Source of the DNA: CBDUXP01 sp965371225 [NCBI: uncultured bacterium]
GTDB taxonomy: Bacteria; Abyssobacteria; SURF-5; CBDUXP01
Assembly (NCBI GenBank): GCA_965371225.1
Contig: CBDUXP010000001.1
Location: 1-64,000 of the forward strand
DNA: 64,000 nucleotides
Direction of reading: 5' to 3'
The number at the start of each line of letters is the position of its first letter. Position 1 is the stretch's first letter. The translations under genes were made by a program, and so were the position numbers. A model generated the notes under the pieces. The model worked only from the letters and a program-made list of their open reading frames with translations, searched no databases and had not been told where the DNA came from. Positions 9,267 through 17,805 of this stretch are shown in pieces.

Positions 9267-9865
9267 TGGGACGCTGGATCGCCACGATACTGATCGGTCT
9301 GCTGTTGGCGCTGGATGTTGCGTTGCCGAACACCCCCATCGGCCGCCGGGGCAGTGAGGCCCAACCCAGACTCGACGCGCCGGAAGCATTCGCCGCCGTG
9401 GGCCAGCCGATGCCCGACTTCGCGATGCGCGACCTGGACGGCAACCCCGTGCGCCTCCGAGACTACAGGGGGAAACGTCTCATCCTCACGCTCGAACGCA
9501 GCCTGGACTGGTGACCCTACACCAAGATGCGGCTCGGTGAGCTGCACCACACGCTGAGCGACCTGGACGACGTCACCATCCTGTACGTGCTGCCCGACGT
9601 GCAGGTGAATGACAAGACGCGACGGTTCGTCGACGAGTCCGGCATGCGCACGAACGTGCGCGTGCTCGTGGACGAGAACAGCGCGTACATCGACCAACTC
9701 GGCCTGCGCCGGCCGGACCCGGAACCGATGGAAGCGGGGGTGCCCCATCCCAGCACGTACGTCATCGACCGCGCCGGGAACGTCCGCTTGGCCGACGTGC
9801 GCGCGGACTACCACATCTGGATCGACTCGAACACGCTGAAGCAGGAACTGGCCAAGCTGGAATAG
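9266..9865 (+). CDS. Thioredoxin-like (AhpC/TSA, TlpA-type) selenoprotein with in-frame UGA
   Basis: One continuous frame of 200 codons is interrupted only by TGA at 9512-9514 (codon 83). Before it: an N-terminal membrane anchor or signal sequence (residues 1-20) and the fold start PMPDFAMRDLDGNPVRLRDY. After it: PYTKMRLGEL and a normal thioredoxin C-terminal half with DENSAY and cis-Pro region PHPSTYVIDRAGNVR. The TGA falls where homologues carry the active-site Cys (DW-C-P-Y), giving DW-U-P-Y-T: selenocysteine, with Thr replacing the second Cys. A SECIS-like hairpin follows at 9528-9546. The second half has no ribosome binding site of its own. Reading it as two ORFs or a pseudogene would be the usual automatic annotation. 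Confidence 0.85.
9528..9546 (+). promoter_or_regulatory. Candidate bacterial SECIS element
   Basis: Starting 13 nt after the UGA, an 8-bp stem (U plus GCGGCUC pairing with GAGCUGC plus A, one G-U pair) closes a GGU loop at 9536-9538, 22-24 nt from the UGA. Bacterial SECIS elements sit just downstream of the UGA and carry guanines with a GU in the apical loop for SelB binding. Position, stem length and loop all agree. Confidence 0.75.
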
Positions 9866-9945
9866 CGCCGATGGGCGCAATGCATTGCGCCCCTTCGCGC
9901 GAGCATGTTCGTGTGTCGCGCACGGCGGCCGTGCCGTGCCGCGCG

Positions 9946-10968
9946 CTAGGTCGCGATGAGCTTCCCGATGCGTTCCTGGTAAGCGAAGATGGTGGCGGGG
10001 TCGCGGCCCCACGTGGGCGGCACGGGGCACAGGGAATCCGCGATGCTCCACCACTCTTCCAGGCGCGCGCGCACCTCGTCGTCCGACCCGACGGCCACGA
10101 ACGTGTGCACCATGTCGTCGGTCACGTGCTGCGCCGCATCCACGAAGCGCCCTTCCTGAATGTACGGCTGAATCTTCCGCGCCTGGTCCGCGAATCCGTG
10201 CGCCGCGAAGTAGGACTCGTACTGCTCGACCCCCGCATAGAACGCGACGGTCGGACGGGCGTCGTCGAGCGCCGCCGCCACGTCATCCGTCGGCAAACAC
10301 AGCGGCCAGAAGTCCACGTGAATGTCTTCGCGCGTGCGGTGCGCCTTTGCCAGCCCCTCGTCCAGTTGCGCCGCTACTTGATCGCGCGCCCACTGCAGGG
10401 ACCACATGGGATGGCCCATGAGCCCGTCGGCCACCTCACCCGCGGCGCGCACGGCGGGCGCCCGCATGGCGGCGGTCCAGATGGGGATCTCCTCGCGCAC
10501 GGGCGGCGCCGTCGGCTGAAAATCCCGGAAGTCGGCGCTGTAGTACTCGCCCTCGAACGGTTCGAGTCCGGTGTGCGCGTGCTTGATGATGTACCGCACG
10601 GCCCGCACGGTTTCCTTCAGGTCGGTCAGCGGCTTGCGCTTGGGCACCCCGTGAAACCCGTGCGTCCACGCGTGCACGCTGGCGCCCAGCCCCAGGATGA
10701 ACCGCCCGCCGCTGATGCGGTCCATGTCCATGGCGGTCATGGCCGTTTCGAACGGGCTGCGCACCGCGGCGATCGCAATCCCCGTGGCCAGTTGCAGGCG
10801 CTCCGTGTCGACGGCCGCAGCCGCCAGCGGAACCCACGGCGCCCCGTGCACCTGCACCGCAAAGAGGCCGTGCATCCCCGCGGCTTCCGCCTGCTGCGCC
10901 AGCATCGAGATCATGGCCCCCGGCATGGGCGTGATCACCCCCCAGTACTCACGGTTTCCGGCCGTCAT
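9946..10968 (-). CDS. LLM-class (probably F420-dependent) oxidoreductase
   Basis: 340 residues from ATG 10968, preceded by GGAG. It has the TIM-barrel fold pattern of bacterial-luciferase-like monooxygenases: QQAEAAGMHGLFA early, TGIAIAAVRSPFETA, SGGRFILGLGASVHAW and the C-terminal GSDDEVRARLEEW. This subgroup commonly uses F420, but the cofactor is inferred. It is one of three LLM genes here (also 32627 and 38941), none adjacent to each other. It is convergent with the selenoprotein gene across an 80-bp gap. Confidence 0.85.
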   Translation of the reverse strand: MTAGNREYWGVITPMPGAMISMLAQQAEAAGMHGLFAVQVHGAPWVPLAAAAVDTERLQLATGIAIAAVRSPFETAMTAMDMDRISGGRFILGLGASVHAWTHGFHGVPKRKPLTDLKETVRAVRYIIKHAHTGLEPFEGEYYSADFRDFQPTAPPVREEIPIWTAAMRAPAVRAAGEVADGLMGHPMWSLQWARDQVAAQLDEGLAKAHRTREDIHVDFWPLCLPTDDVAAALDDARPTVAFYAGVEQYESYFAAHGFADQARKIQPYIQEGRFVDAAQHVTDDMVHTFVAVGSDDEVRARLEEWWSIADSLCPVPPTWGRDPATIFAYQERIGKLIAT

Positions 10969-11098
10969 GGCACACTCCTCCCCGCCGCACCCACCGGCAG
11001 CGGCGCGCCAGTGTACCGGCTTTCGGGAGCCGGCGCGACCGTGCGCCCGCCCTGCGCGGCTCGACTACAATGGAACGCACATGCGGGGAGTAGAGGGA

Positions 11099-12031
11099 AT
11101 GCGGCGAGCGGCCGCCTACGTGGCCTGGCCCGTCCTCCTTGGGGGGAGTTTCGTCGCCACGCTGCTCGTGTTGCGCGCCGGGATGCACCCGGTGCTGGGC
11201 GGCACGGTGGTGTATCTGGGCATGTTCGCCGTGGTGCTCCTCTGCGAACGGGTCATGCCACACACGCCCGTGTGGAACGGGCGGGACGGCCAACTGTGGA
11301 ACGACCTGACGCTCACGTTCGTGGGGAGCGCGCTGCCGGCGGAGTTGCTGCGGCCGGTGCTGGTGTTGGGTCTGGCGGGTGCGGCGGGCTGGGTGGCGCG
11401 CCACACGGGCGGGGGCGTGTGGCCGCACGCGTGGCCCCTGGCGGCGCAGGTCATTCTCGCCATGTTCATCGCGGATTTCGGCGGTTACTGGGCGCACCGC
11501 CTGGCCCACGAGGTGCCGCTGCTCTGGCGCTTCCACGCCGTGCACCACAGCGCGCCGCGGCTCTACGCGATCAACACGGGGCGCTTCCACCCGGTGGACA
11601 CGCTGGAGTCGCACATCATGTGGTTCCCGCTGCTGATCCTCGCGGGCGCGCCCGAACTGGTGCTCTACTGGCTGGCCATGGTCTACAACTACATCGGCCT
11701 GCTCTCGCACTGCAACATCGCCATGCACCTGGGGCCGCTGAACTTCCTGTTCAATACGCCCGGCGTGCATCGCTGGCATCACTCGCGCCGCCCCGAAGAG
11801 GGCAATCGCAACTACGGCGAGAACGTGATGCTGTTCGACCTGCTGTTCGGCACCTTCCACTGCCCGGCCGACCGCCGCCCGCCGGTAAACGTGGGGATCG
11901 ACTGGCCCATGCCGCCCGGCCTCTGGGGGCAACTGCTCGTCCCCGCCCGCTGGCGGCAGATCGAGGCCGCCGGTGGCCCGTCCCTCGTCCTCCCCGCCGC
12001 GGCTGTCGAAACTGAAGCGCTCCGGGCCTGA
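11099..12031 (+). CDS. Fatty acid hydroxylase / sterol desaturase family protein
   Basis: 310 residues from ATG 11099, preceded by GGGGAG at 11085-11090; an in-frame ATG at 11081 is an alternative. Four or more membrane segments and the three His clusters AHRLAHE, HAVHHS and HRWHHS give the di-iron site. It shares the order and spacing of motifs with the gene at 6724 but lacks its zinc ribbon. A TACAAT -10 box lies at about 11067. The substrate is unknown; sterol, hopanoid or fatty acid modification are possible. Confidence 0.86.
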   Translation: MRRAAAYVAWPVLLGGSFVATLLVLRAGMHPVLGGTVVYLGMFAVVLLCERVMPHTPVWNGRDGQLWNDLTLTFVGSALPAELLRPVLVLGLAGAAGWVARHTGGGVWPHAWPLAAQVILAMFIADFGGYWAHRLAHEVPLLWRFHAVHHSAPRLYAINTGRFHPVDTLESHIMWFPLLILAGAPELVLYWLAMVYNYIGLLSHCNIAMHLGPLNFLFNTPGVHRWHHSRRPEEGNRNYGENVMLFDLLFGTFHCPADRRPPVNVGIDWPMPPGLWGQLLVPARWRQIEAAGGPSLVLPAAAVETEALRA

Positions 12032-12063
12032 TCCCGCTACATTTGGGGCTTTCGCGCCCACCC

Positions 12064-12093
12064 TTGCCTTTGACCACATGTCACAGGCATAAT
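12064..12093 (+). promoter_or_regulatory. Possible promoter for the GspC-like gene
   Basis: TTGCCT (12064-12069) and CATAAT (12088-12093) are separated by 18 bp in an AT-richer patch. An overlapping choice is TTGACC (12070-12075) with TAGGCA (12093-12098) at 17 bp. Neither is a perfect match. Confidence 0.35.
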
Positions 12094-12127
12094 AGGCAGA
12101 ATAGTCGGGTGCCGACGGAGTTTTTTT

Positions 12128-13030
12128 ATGCATCGCGCGCTGTGGCTGGTCTTGGGCCTAGCGGTTGGTTTACTCACCGGTCTTCAGGTGGGTCGGGCTT
12201 TGGCGCCCGCCCCGGACGTCGCCTCGGCGGGGAGCGAGGTTGCGACCCAGGCGCCTGTTTCGGCGGTCGCCTCGTCCCCAACACGTGCACCGGTGGCGCG
12301 CACGGCGGCACCCGCGGCGGCTGCCGCGATTCCCCCCAGCCGCCAGCTCCCCCCGGCCCGGCGGGATCTGCGCCTGTTGGGCACCATCACGGGCCGGCCG
12401 GAAGAGCGAATCGCGCTGATCGAGAAGGCGGCGAGCGGCGCGCAGGACATCTACAGCTTGGGGGACACGATCCAGGCGGGGGTGCGGCTCGTACGCATCG
12501 AGGCGAACAGCGTCGTGCTCGACCGGCGCGGGCGCCTGGAGGTGCTCCACCTCACCGGCAGCGAACTCCCCGGTGAGGCCACCGCAGGATCCGGCCGAAC
12601 AGGGGCGGACGTACCGACGCCCGGGCCGTACCGCGTGTACAACGAGATGTCGCACGTCGGGCCGGCTGCGGACGCGCACGCGGCGCGCCCGCGCAAGACG
12701 AGCCTCGACGAACACCTGCGACTGGTGCCGGCCACGTTCCAGCGGGAGCACGGCATGACCCTGGCCACGGCCCTCCTGTCTGCCGCGGTGGGACCGCGCG
12801 TGATCAACGGCATGCCGGCTGGCCTGACGTTGCGCGATCTGGGCAGCGGCGGCGTGCTCACCTCCTTGGGCTTCCACGAGGGGGACGTGCTGTTGTCCGC
12901 CACGGGCGTCCCGCTGGACAGACCGAGCGATCTGGCGATCCTGGCCGAGGATTTCGAAGGGGGCCGGCGCATGTGGGTGCGCATCGAACGGGGCGGCGCC
13001 CCCCGCTACCTGCTGTACGAATTCACGTAG
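12128..13030 (+). CDS. GspC-like inner membrane protein (type II secretion homology region plus PDZ-like domain)
   Basis: 300 residues: an N-terminal membrane helix (1-26), a Pro/Ala-rich linker, a homology-region beta domain (about 82-142, LRLLGTITGRPEERIALIE...YSLGDTI) and a C-terminal PDZ-like domain (about 205-300, GLTLRDLGSGGVLTSLGFHEGDVLLS). In type II secretion GspC links the inner-membrane platform to the GspD secretin. No other gsp genes are in the window, so it is an orphan or serves a system elsewhere. The start ATG follows GGAG and a run of seven T residues. Confidence 0.75.
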   Translation: MHRALWLVLGLAVGLLTGLQVGRALAPAPDVASAGSEVATQAPVSAVASSPTRAPVARTAAPAAAAAIPPSRQLPPARRDLRLLGTITGRPEERIALIEKAASGAQDIYSLGDTIQAGVRLVRIEANSVVLDRRGRLEVLHLTGSELPGEATAGSGRTGADVPTPGPYRVYNEMSHVGPAADAHAARPRKTSLDEHLRLVPATFQREHGMTLATALLSAAVGPRVINGMPAGLTLRDLGSGGVLTSLGFHEGDVLLSATGVPLDRPSDLAILAEDFEGGRRMWVRIERGGAPRYLLYEFT

Positions 13031-13052
13031 CGTTCGCCGCAGGCTGGGGCGC

Positions 13053-13058
13053 TATACT
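13053..13058 (+). promoter_or_regulatory. -10 element of a probable leaderless promoter
   Basis: TATACT ends 6 nt before ATG 13065, so transcription would begin at about the start codon. The 15-mer GGGGCGCTATACTGC around it recurs exactly before the gene at 42531. No Shine-Dalgarno is present. Confidence 0.55.
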
Positions 13059-13064
13059 GCCCCT

Positions 13065-13754
13065 ATGGCGGACGTGCCGGCTCTCGGTCTGGCAAACACG
13101 GTCACGGGATTCGCCATCCTCTTCGCCGGCCTCCTCACGCTAGCCCTGACGCTGTTCGTCAATCCGCAGCCGTTCCGGTGGGCGTTCGTCTATTGCTGCA
13201 TCGCCGTCGCGGGCGTCTGCACGATCGCCCAGCATGGGTTTGGTGAGGGCGGGGGGGAGGCACCACATCGGCCCCTGTGGACCGTCCTCGAGTCCGCAGG
13301 CTATTTGCTCGTGGGGTGGGCCTGTATCGTCGGCGTCCTTGGGGACTACTACACGGGCACGCTGCAGCGGCGGGTGGGCATCTTGGCCGGGCTGCTCGTG
13401 GGCGTGGTGATCTGGACGCTGTCCTTGGACGGCCCGACGTCGCAGCCGGCGGCGTATGCGCTCGCCCTTGGTGCATATGGTGGGTTCTACGTGGGGGAAA
13501 CCGTGGTGTTCGGCCTCGCGGCGCTGGTGGGGGGGCTCCTCTACTTTCGCCGGGGCATGATCGCCCCGCGGGCGCGCCCTCTGCTCTACCTCACGGTCGG
13601 TATCCTGCTCGTGGGCATGGTGTTCGCCACTGCCGGCCAAGCGCACGTCGAGTCGCCCTTCCACGCCTACCATGCGCTCTGGCATCTGCTGAGCGCCTTC
13701 GGGTGTGTGGCTTTCTGGGCCTTCAACCACGTCCGCTTTCGTCCCCAAGCCTAG
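13065..13754 (+). CDS. Seven-TM membrane protein, function unknown
   Basis: 229 residues with about seven predicted helices and almost no soluble loops. Conserved-looking polar residues within membrane segments include IAQHGFGEG near residue 50 and HAYHALWHLLSAFG near residue 210. A His-rich last helix of this kind occurs in the CREST/ceramidase-like superfamily, but the match is too weak to assign a function. It probably starts leaderless (TATACT at 13053). A beta-barrel gene lies downstream after 160 bp. Confidence 0.7.
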   Translation: MADVPALGLANTVTGFAILFAGLLTLALTLFVNPQPFRWAFVYCCIAVAGVCTIAQHGFGEGGGEAPHRPLWTVLESAGYLLVGWACIVGVLGDYYTGTLQRRVGILAGLLVGVVIWTLSLDGPTSQPAAYALALGAYGGFYVGETVVFGLAALVGGLLYFRRGMIAPRARPLLYLTVGILLVGMVFATAGQAHVESPFHAYHALWHLLSAFGCVAFWAFNHVRFRPQA

Positions 13755-13819
13755 CCGCGCGTTGGGGAGTCCGTACCGACGCCCCCGGAAAACACGCTCG
13801 TCCCCAGTGGCCTTCTACA

Positions 13820-13862
13820 CACAATATGTGGTAAGGTGCAGAACGGACGGCACAATATATGG
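13820..13862. repeat. Direct repeat of CACAATATRTGG, possible operator
   Basis: CACAATATGTGG at 13820-13831 and CACAATATATGG at 13851-13862 differ at one base and are 31 bp apart, about three helical turns. The first is also a short palindrome (CACA-ATA-TGTG). They are in the AT-rich upstream region of the beta-barrel gene at 13915. Confidence 0.5.
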
Positions 13863-13914
13863 GAGTGTCGTGCAGGTTGTCGAAAATTAACCCTCCCGCC
13901 GAGCTAGCCACCGC

Positions 13915-14805
13915 ATGCGCCATCGATTCCCCCTGTCGTGCCCGAACCTGCGACACATCGTCTTCGGCCTTGTTGTCTCTGTCATGGTCACGCCCGGTGC
14001 GCCGGCGGCAGCCGACGCGGGAGAGCCCCCGCCTGCCGATGAGTGGCAACTTCTCGCGCGGGGCGATGTTGGAAGGACCGACGCGCCCCCCGCGGTCGAG
14101 CGCGAGGAGGAAGAGCCCCGGGCCGACACTGACGTGCTCCGCCGCACATTCACCTTGGCGCGGGGGGATGACTATGGCCCCCGTCCGCGTGAGGACCAGG
14201 GCTCGGGGGCGGGGCCCGCATTGGGCGTGCACGCGAGCACCTTGGGTGTGGGGCCCAGCATCGCACTGCCGGTGACCGATTTCTTCGTGCTCACCCTGTC
14301 GGGCAATTACTTTGTGATCGAGCAAGACGAAACGATCGATGGGGTTGACTACGACGTGGACGTGGAGTTGCTCACCCTGGGCGGGACGATTGATTGGCAC
14401 ATCTATGGCGGGTCGTTCTTCGTCTCCGGCGGCGCGTACTGGAACCAGAATGAAATCGAGCTGGATGCGACCCCGGCGACCCCGGTGGTCATCGGCGGTG
14501 TAGCGTTCACCCCGGCGCAGGTGGGGAAATTGACGGGCGACATCGAATTCGACACGATCGCGCCTTACGGGGGGATCGGCTTCGACAACACGCACCACAC
14601 CAGCGGACGTCTCTCTCTCTACGCATCCATTGGGATCCTCTTCCAGGGCAGTCCCGAAGTCGATCTCGCGGTGAGCGGGCCCGTCGCAGCGATGCCGGGG
14701 TTTGCCGAGCTTCTCAAAGAGGAAGCGAGCGAGATCGAGGACGAGTTGGAAGACCTGTTCCGGTTCTACCCGGTCGCCACCCTCGGCCTCCGCTGGCGCT
14801 TCTAG
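13915..14805 (+). CDS. Outer-membrane beta-barrel protein, function unknown
   Basis: 296 residues with a signal peptide (about 1-33, ending around PGAPAAADA) and an acidic linker. The remainder alternates polar and hydrophobic residues in beta-strand patterns (DFFVLTLSGNYFVIEQ, LTLGGTIDWHIYGGSFFVSG). The protein ends in LGLRWRF, a terminal aromatic residue as used for recognition by the BAM complex. About eight to twelve strands seem possible. No specific family is recognised. Upstream AT-rich repeats at 13820-13862 suggest regulation. Confidence 0.78.
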   Translation: MRHRFPLSCPNLRHIVFGLVVSVMVTPGAPAAADAGEPPPADEWQLLARGDVGRTDAPPAVEREEEEPRADTDVLRRTFTLARGDDYGPRPREDQGSGAGPALGVHASTLGVGPSIALPVTDFFVLTLSGNYFVIEQDETIDGVDYDVDVELLTLGGTIDWHIYGGSFFVSGGAYWNQNEIELDATPATPVVIGGVAFTPAQVGKLTGDIEFDTIAPYGGIGFDNTHHTSGRLSLYASIGILFQGSPEVDLAVSGPVAAMPGFAELLKEEASEIEDELEDLFRFYPVATLGLRWRF

Positions 14806-15039
14806 GCCACCGCCGGCACCCAGCACGCCCGGCATCCCGGTATACTGTCGCTCGTTTCGGGCTGTCGACTACTGTAGATTCTCTGACCGCCGGCCGCGGC
14901 ACTCACACTCCCATGCGCACTAGCAAATTCCCAACCGACGCGACTGCGCAGACAGCTGCGGCAGAGCGTGTGGTCAACAACGCGATCTCCGCCCGGATTG
15001 GGCTGGGCTGCTAGCGCCCGCCGCGAAGAAAGCGTACCC

Positions 15040-16917
15040 GTGGCGACCCGCAGACTGACCGCGGCCCAGGCGGTCGTGCAATTTCTCAAGCAGCAGACCG
15101 TGGACCGGGACGGAGACCGGCACCCGTTCTTTGCCGGGGTGTTTGGCATCTTCGGGCACGGCAACGTGGCAGGGCTCGGGGAAGCGCTCGAACAGGACGG
15201 CGAGCTGCGCTACTACCAGGCGCGGAACGAACAAGGCATGGTGCACGCGGCCGTCGCGTTCGCCAAGCAGCATCGCCGCCTGCGCACGTTGGCCTGCACT
15301 TCCTCCATCGGCCCGGGCGCGACGAACATGGTGACCGGCGCGGCGCTCGCCACCATCAACCACCTTCCGGTGCTCCTGTTGCCCGGGGATCTGTTCGCCC
15401 GCCGCACCGTCGCGCCCGCGCTCCAACAGTTGGAAGCATCGTGGACGCAGGACATCTCTGTAAACGATTGCTTCAAGCCCGTGAGCCGCTACTGGGATCG
15501 GATCAACCGGCCCGAGCAGCTCGTGGCCGCCCTGCCCGAGGCCATGCGCGTGCTCACGGATCCCGCCGAGACGGGGGCGGTGACGCTGTGCCTGCCGCAA
15601 GACGTGCAGGCCGAGGCGTACGAATTCCCCGCGGCCCTGTTCGCCCCGCGCACGCACGTCATCCGCCGCGCCCAACCGGATCCCGCGGCCATTCGCGACG
15701 CGGTGAAAGCCCTCCGCACCGCCACCCGCCCGCTGCTCATCGTGGGCGGCGGCGTCATCTACAGTCTCGCGGAGCCCGAGCTGGCAGCGCTGTGTACGCA
15801 GACGGGCATCCCCGTGGGCGAGACCCAGGGCGGCAAAGGCGCGCTGGCGTGGCACCACTCGGCGAACCTCGGCGCCATCGGGCACACGGGCACCACTGCC
15901 GCCAATCGCATCGCGGCGGAGGCCGACGTGGTGATCTGTCTCGGCACGCGCCTCAGCGATTTCACCACTGCGTCGAAAACACTCTTCCGCCACCCGGACG
16001 TGCGGTTCATCGGTATCAACGTGGTCGCCATGGATGCCGCGAAACTCGGCGCCCTGAGCATCGTGGCCGACGCGCGCGCGGCCCTCACCGCCTTGTGCGA
16101 AGGGCTGGGCGCCGCCGAGTACCGCGTGAGCGAGGCCTACGCCGAACACATCGCCGAATGCATCGCGGCGTGGCGCCAGACGGCGGATGCGGCGCGCACG
16201 CCGGACCCGGAGGAGGAGGCCGGCCCGTTTAGTCAGGCGCAACTCATCGGCGCGGTCAACGATGCCATGGCGCCAAACGACGTGGTGGTCTGTGCGGCGG
16301 GCAGCCTCCCCGGCGACATGCACAAGCTCTGGCGCGCGGACAACGGCGACCAGTACCACTTGGAGTACGGGTATTCGTGCATGGGGTACGAAATCGCGGG
16401 CGGGCTGGGCATCAAACTCGCCAATCCCAACGGCCAGGTGTTCGTCCTGTGCGGCGACGGGTCGTTCCTCATGCTGCACGGGGAACTCGTCACCGCGATG
16501 CAGGAGGAGCAGAAGCTCATCGTGGTGCTCGTCAACAACCACGGCTTCGGCAGCATTCACGGGCTGTCGCTCGCGTGCGGGAGCCAGGGCTTCGGCAACG
16601 AGTTCCGTGCGCGGAATCCGAAGACGGATCGGCTCGACGGGGAGGTGTTGTCCATCGACTTCGCGGCCATCGCACGCAGCCTGGGGGCCGAGGCGGTCAC
16701 CGTGCGGACGCGGGAGGAGCTGATCCAGGCGGTGGCGGAGGCGCGGGACCTGGAAGAGACCATGGTCATCGTGGCGGAAGTGGACCCCAGCGTGAAGGCG
16801 CCGGACAGCGGGGCGTGGTGGGACGTGCCCGTCGCCGAAATTTCCGACGCCCGCAGCGTCCAGGCCGCCCGCCGGGCGTACGTCGAGGACCGCGACAACG
16901 AACGCGACTTCCTCTAA
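15040..16917 (+). CDS. iolD: 3D-(3,5/4)-trihydroxycyclohexane-1,2-dione acylhydrolase (IolD)
   Basis: 625 residues from GTG 15040; the frame is open to 14968 but the conserved sequence starts at ATRRLTAAQAVVQFL. It is a ThDP-dependent enzyme of the acetolactate-synthase fold. The GIFGHGNVAGLGEAL segment, the ThDP catalytic Glu in YYQARNEQGMVHAA, and GDGSFLMLHGELVTAMQ with VNNHGFGSI for Mg-diphosphate binding are all visible. IolD opens the inositol-derived diketone ring to 5-deoxy-glucuronate. It is the first gene of iolD-iolE-iolB, with iolE starting 9 bp after its stop. Confidence 0.94.
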   Translation: MATRRLTAAQAVVQFLKQQTVDRDGDRHPFFAGVFGIFGHGNVAGLGEALEQDGELRYYQARNEQGMVHAAVAFAKQHRRLRTLACTSSIGPGATNMVTGAALATINHLPVLLLPGDLFARRTVAPALQQLEASWTQDISVNDCFKPVSRYWDRINRPEQLVAALPEAMRVLTDPAETGAVTLCLPQDVQAEAYEFPAALFAPRTHVIRRAQPDPAAIRDAVKALRTATRPLLIVGGGVIYSLAEPELAALCTQTGIPVGETQGGKGALAWHHSANLGAIGHTGTTAANRIAAEADVVICLGTRLSDFTTASKTLFRHPDVRFIGINVVAMDAAKLGALSIVADARAALTALCEGLGAAEYRVSEAYAEHIAECIAAWRQTADAARTPDPEEEAGPFSQAQLIGAVNDAMAPNDVVVCAAGSLPGDMHKLWRADNGDQYHLEYGYSCMGYEIAGGLGIKLANPNGQVFVLCGDGSFLMLHGELVTAMQEEQKLIVVLVNNHGFGSIHGLSLACGSQGFGNEFRARNPKTDRLDGEVLSIDFAAIARSLGAEAVTVRTREELIQAVAEARDLEETMVIVAEVDPSVKAPDSGAWWDVPVAEISDARSVQAARRAYVEDRDNERDFL

Positions 16918-16926
16918 CCGGCGCGC

Positions 16927-17805
16927 ATGCAACTGGGCAACTCCCCCATCAATTGGTCCAATGAGGACTTGCGCGAGCTGGGTGGTGACATTCCGCTCGA
17001 GCGCTGCTTGCGCGAAATGCGGGAAGCGGGATACGCGGGGACGGAGTACGGCTACAAGATGCCCGCGGACGCGCCCACCGTCAAAGCCACACTCGCCGCG
17101 CACGGGCTGACGCTGGCGTCGTCGTGGCATTCGTTCAACGTCGTTGACGGGAACGAGGCGGACGAGCTGGCCAACCTGGACGCGACGGCGCAGTTCCTCG
17201 CATCGGCGGGCGCCGCGCATGTGAACCTCTGCGACACGAGCCGCACGGTGCACACGACCGTAGCCGCGCCACTCTCCACGCGGCCCACGTTCACGGATGC
17301 GGAATGGGACCGGCTGGCGGCCGGGTTGAATCGCGCGGGCGAAGTCTGTTTGGCCCACGGCGTGACCCCGGGCTACCACTTCCACATGGGCACGGGCGTG
17401 CAGACGGCGGCCGAAGTGGACCGGCTCATGGCCATGACGGATCCCGCCGCGGTCTGGCTGTGTCCCGATAGCGGGCACGCCGCGTTCGCAGGCGACGACC
17501 CGGCCGCCCTGTTCGCGCGGCACGCGGACCGCATCGGTCACGTCCACTTCAAGGACGTGCGGGCGGACGTACTGTCGCGCGCCCGCGCGGAGGACTGGTC
17601 GTTCCTGACCGCGACGCTGGAGGGTGTGTTTACCGTGCCGGGCGACGGCGCCATCGATTTCGCGCCGCTGATGGCTAGCCTGCGGGCGGTCGGCTACGAT
17701 GCGTGGATCATCATCGAGGCGGAGCAGTACCTGCCGGAGACGGATCCGCTGACGTTCGCGACGCAGTGTCGCGCGTACCTCGGCGGCCTCCTGGACGACC
17801 CATGA
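16927..17805 (+). CDS. iolE: Myo-inosose-2 dehydratase (IolE)
   Basis: 292 residues, a TIM-barrel of the xylose-isomerase-like superfamily. Family features include the start GNSPINWSNEDLRELGGDI, the metal-site regions YHFHMGTGVQT and CPDSGHAAFAG, HVHFKDVR, and the C-terminal IIIEAEQY. IolE dehydrates 2-keto-myo-inositol to the diketone that IolD hydrolyses. Its TGA overlaps the iolB ATG (ATGA), indicating translational coupling. Confidence 0.94.
   Translation: MQLGNSPINWSNEDLRELGGDIPLERCLREMREAGYAGTEYGYKMPADAPTVKATLAAHGLTLASSWHSFNVVDGNEADELANLDATAQFLASAGAAHVNLCDTSRTVHTTVAAPLSTRPTFTDAEWDRLAAGLNRAGEVCLAHGVTPGYHFHMGTGVQTAAEVDRLMAMTDPAAVWLCPDSGHAAFAGDDPAALFARHADRIGHVHFKDVRADVLSRARAEDWSFLTATLEGVFTVPGDGAIDFAPLMASLRAVGYDAWIIIEAEQYLPETDPLTFATQCRAYLGGLLDDP

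Noticed and set aside
9266-9865. Frameshift or pseudogene explanation for the TGA in the thioredoxin-like gene
   Set aside because: There is no frame change, only one stop, and it is precisely at the catalytic Cys position with a SECIS-like hairpin.
14974-17547. 857-codon antisense frame across iolD and iolE
   Set aside because: It is the mirror of two well-matched genes in GC-rich DNA; its product is an Arg/Val/His-rich low-complexity sequence with no domain.
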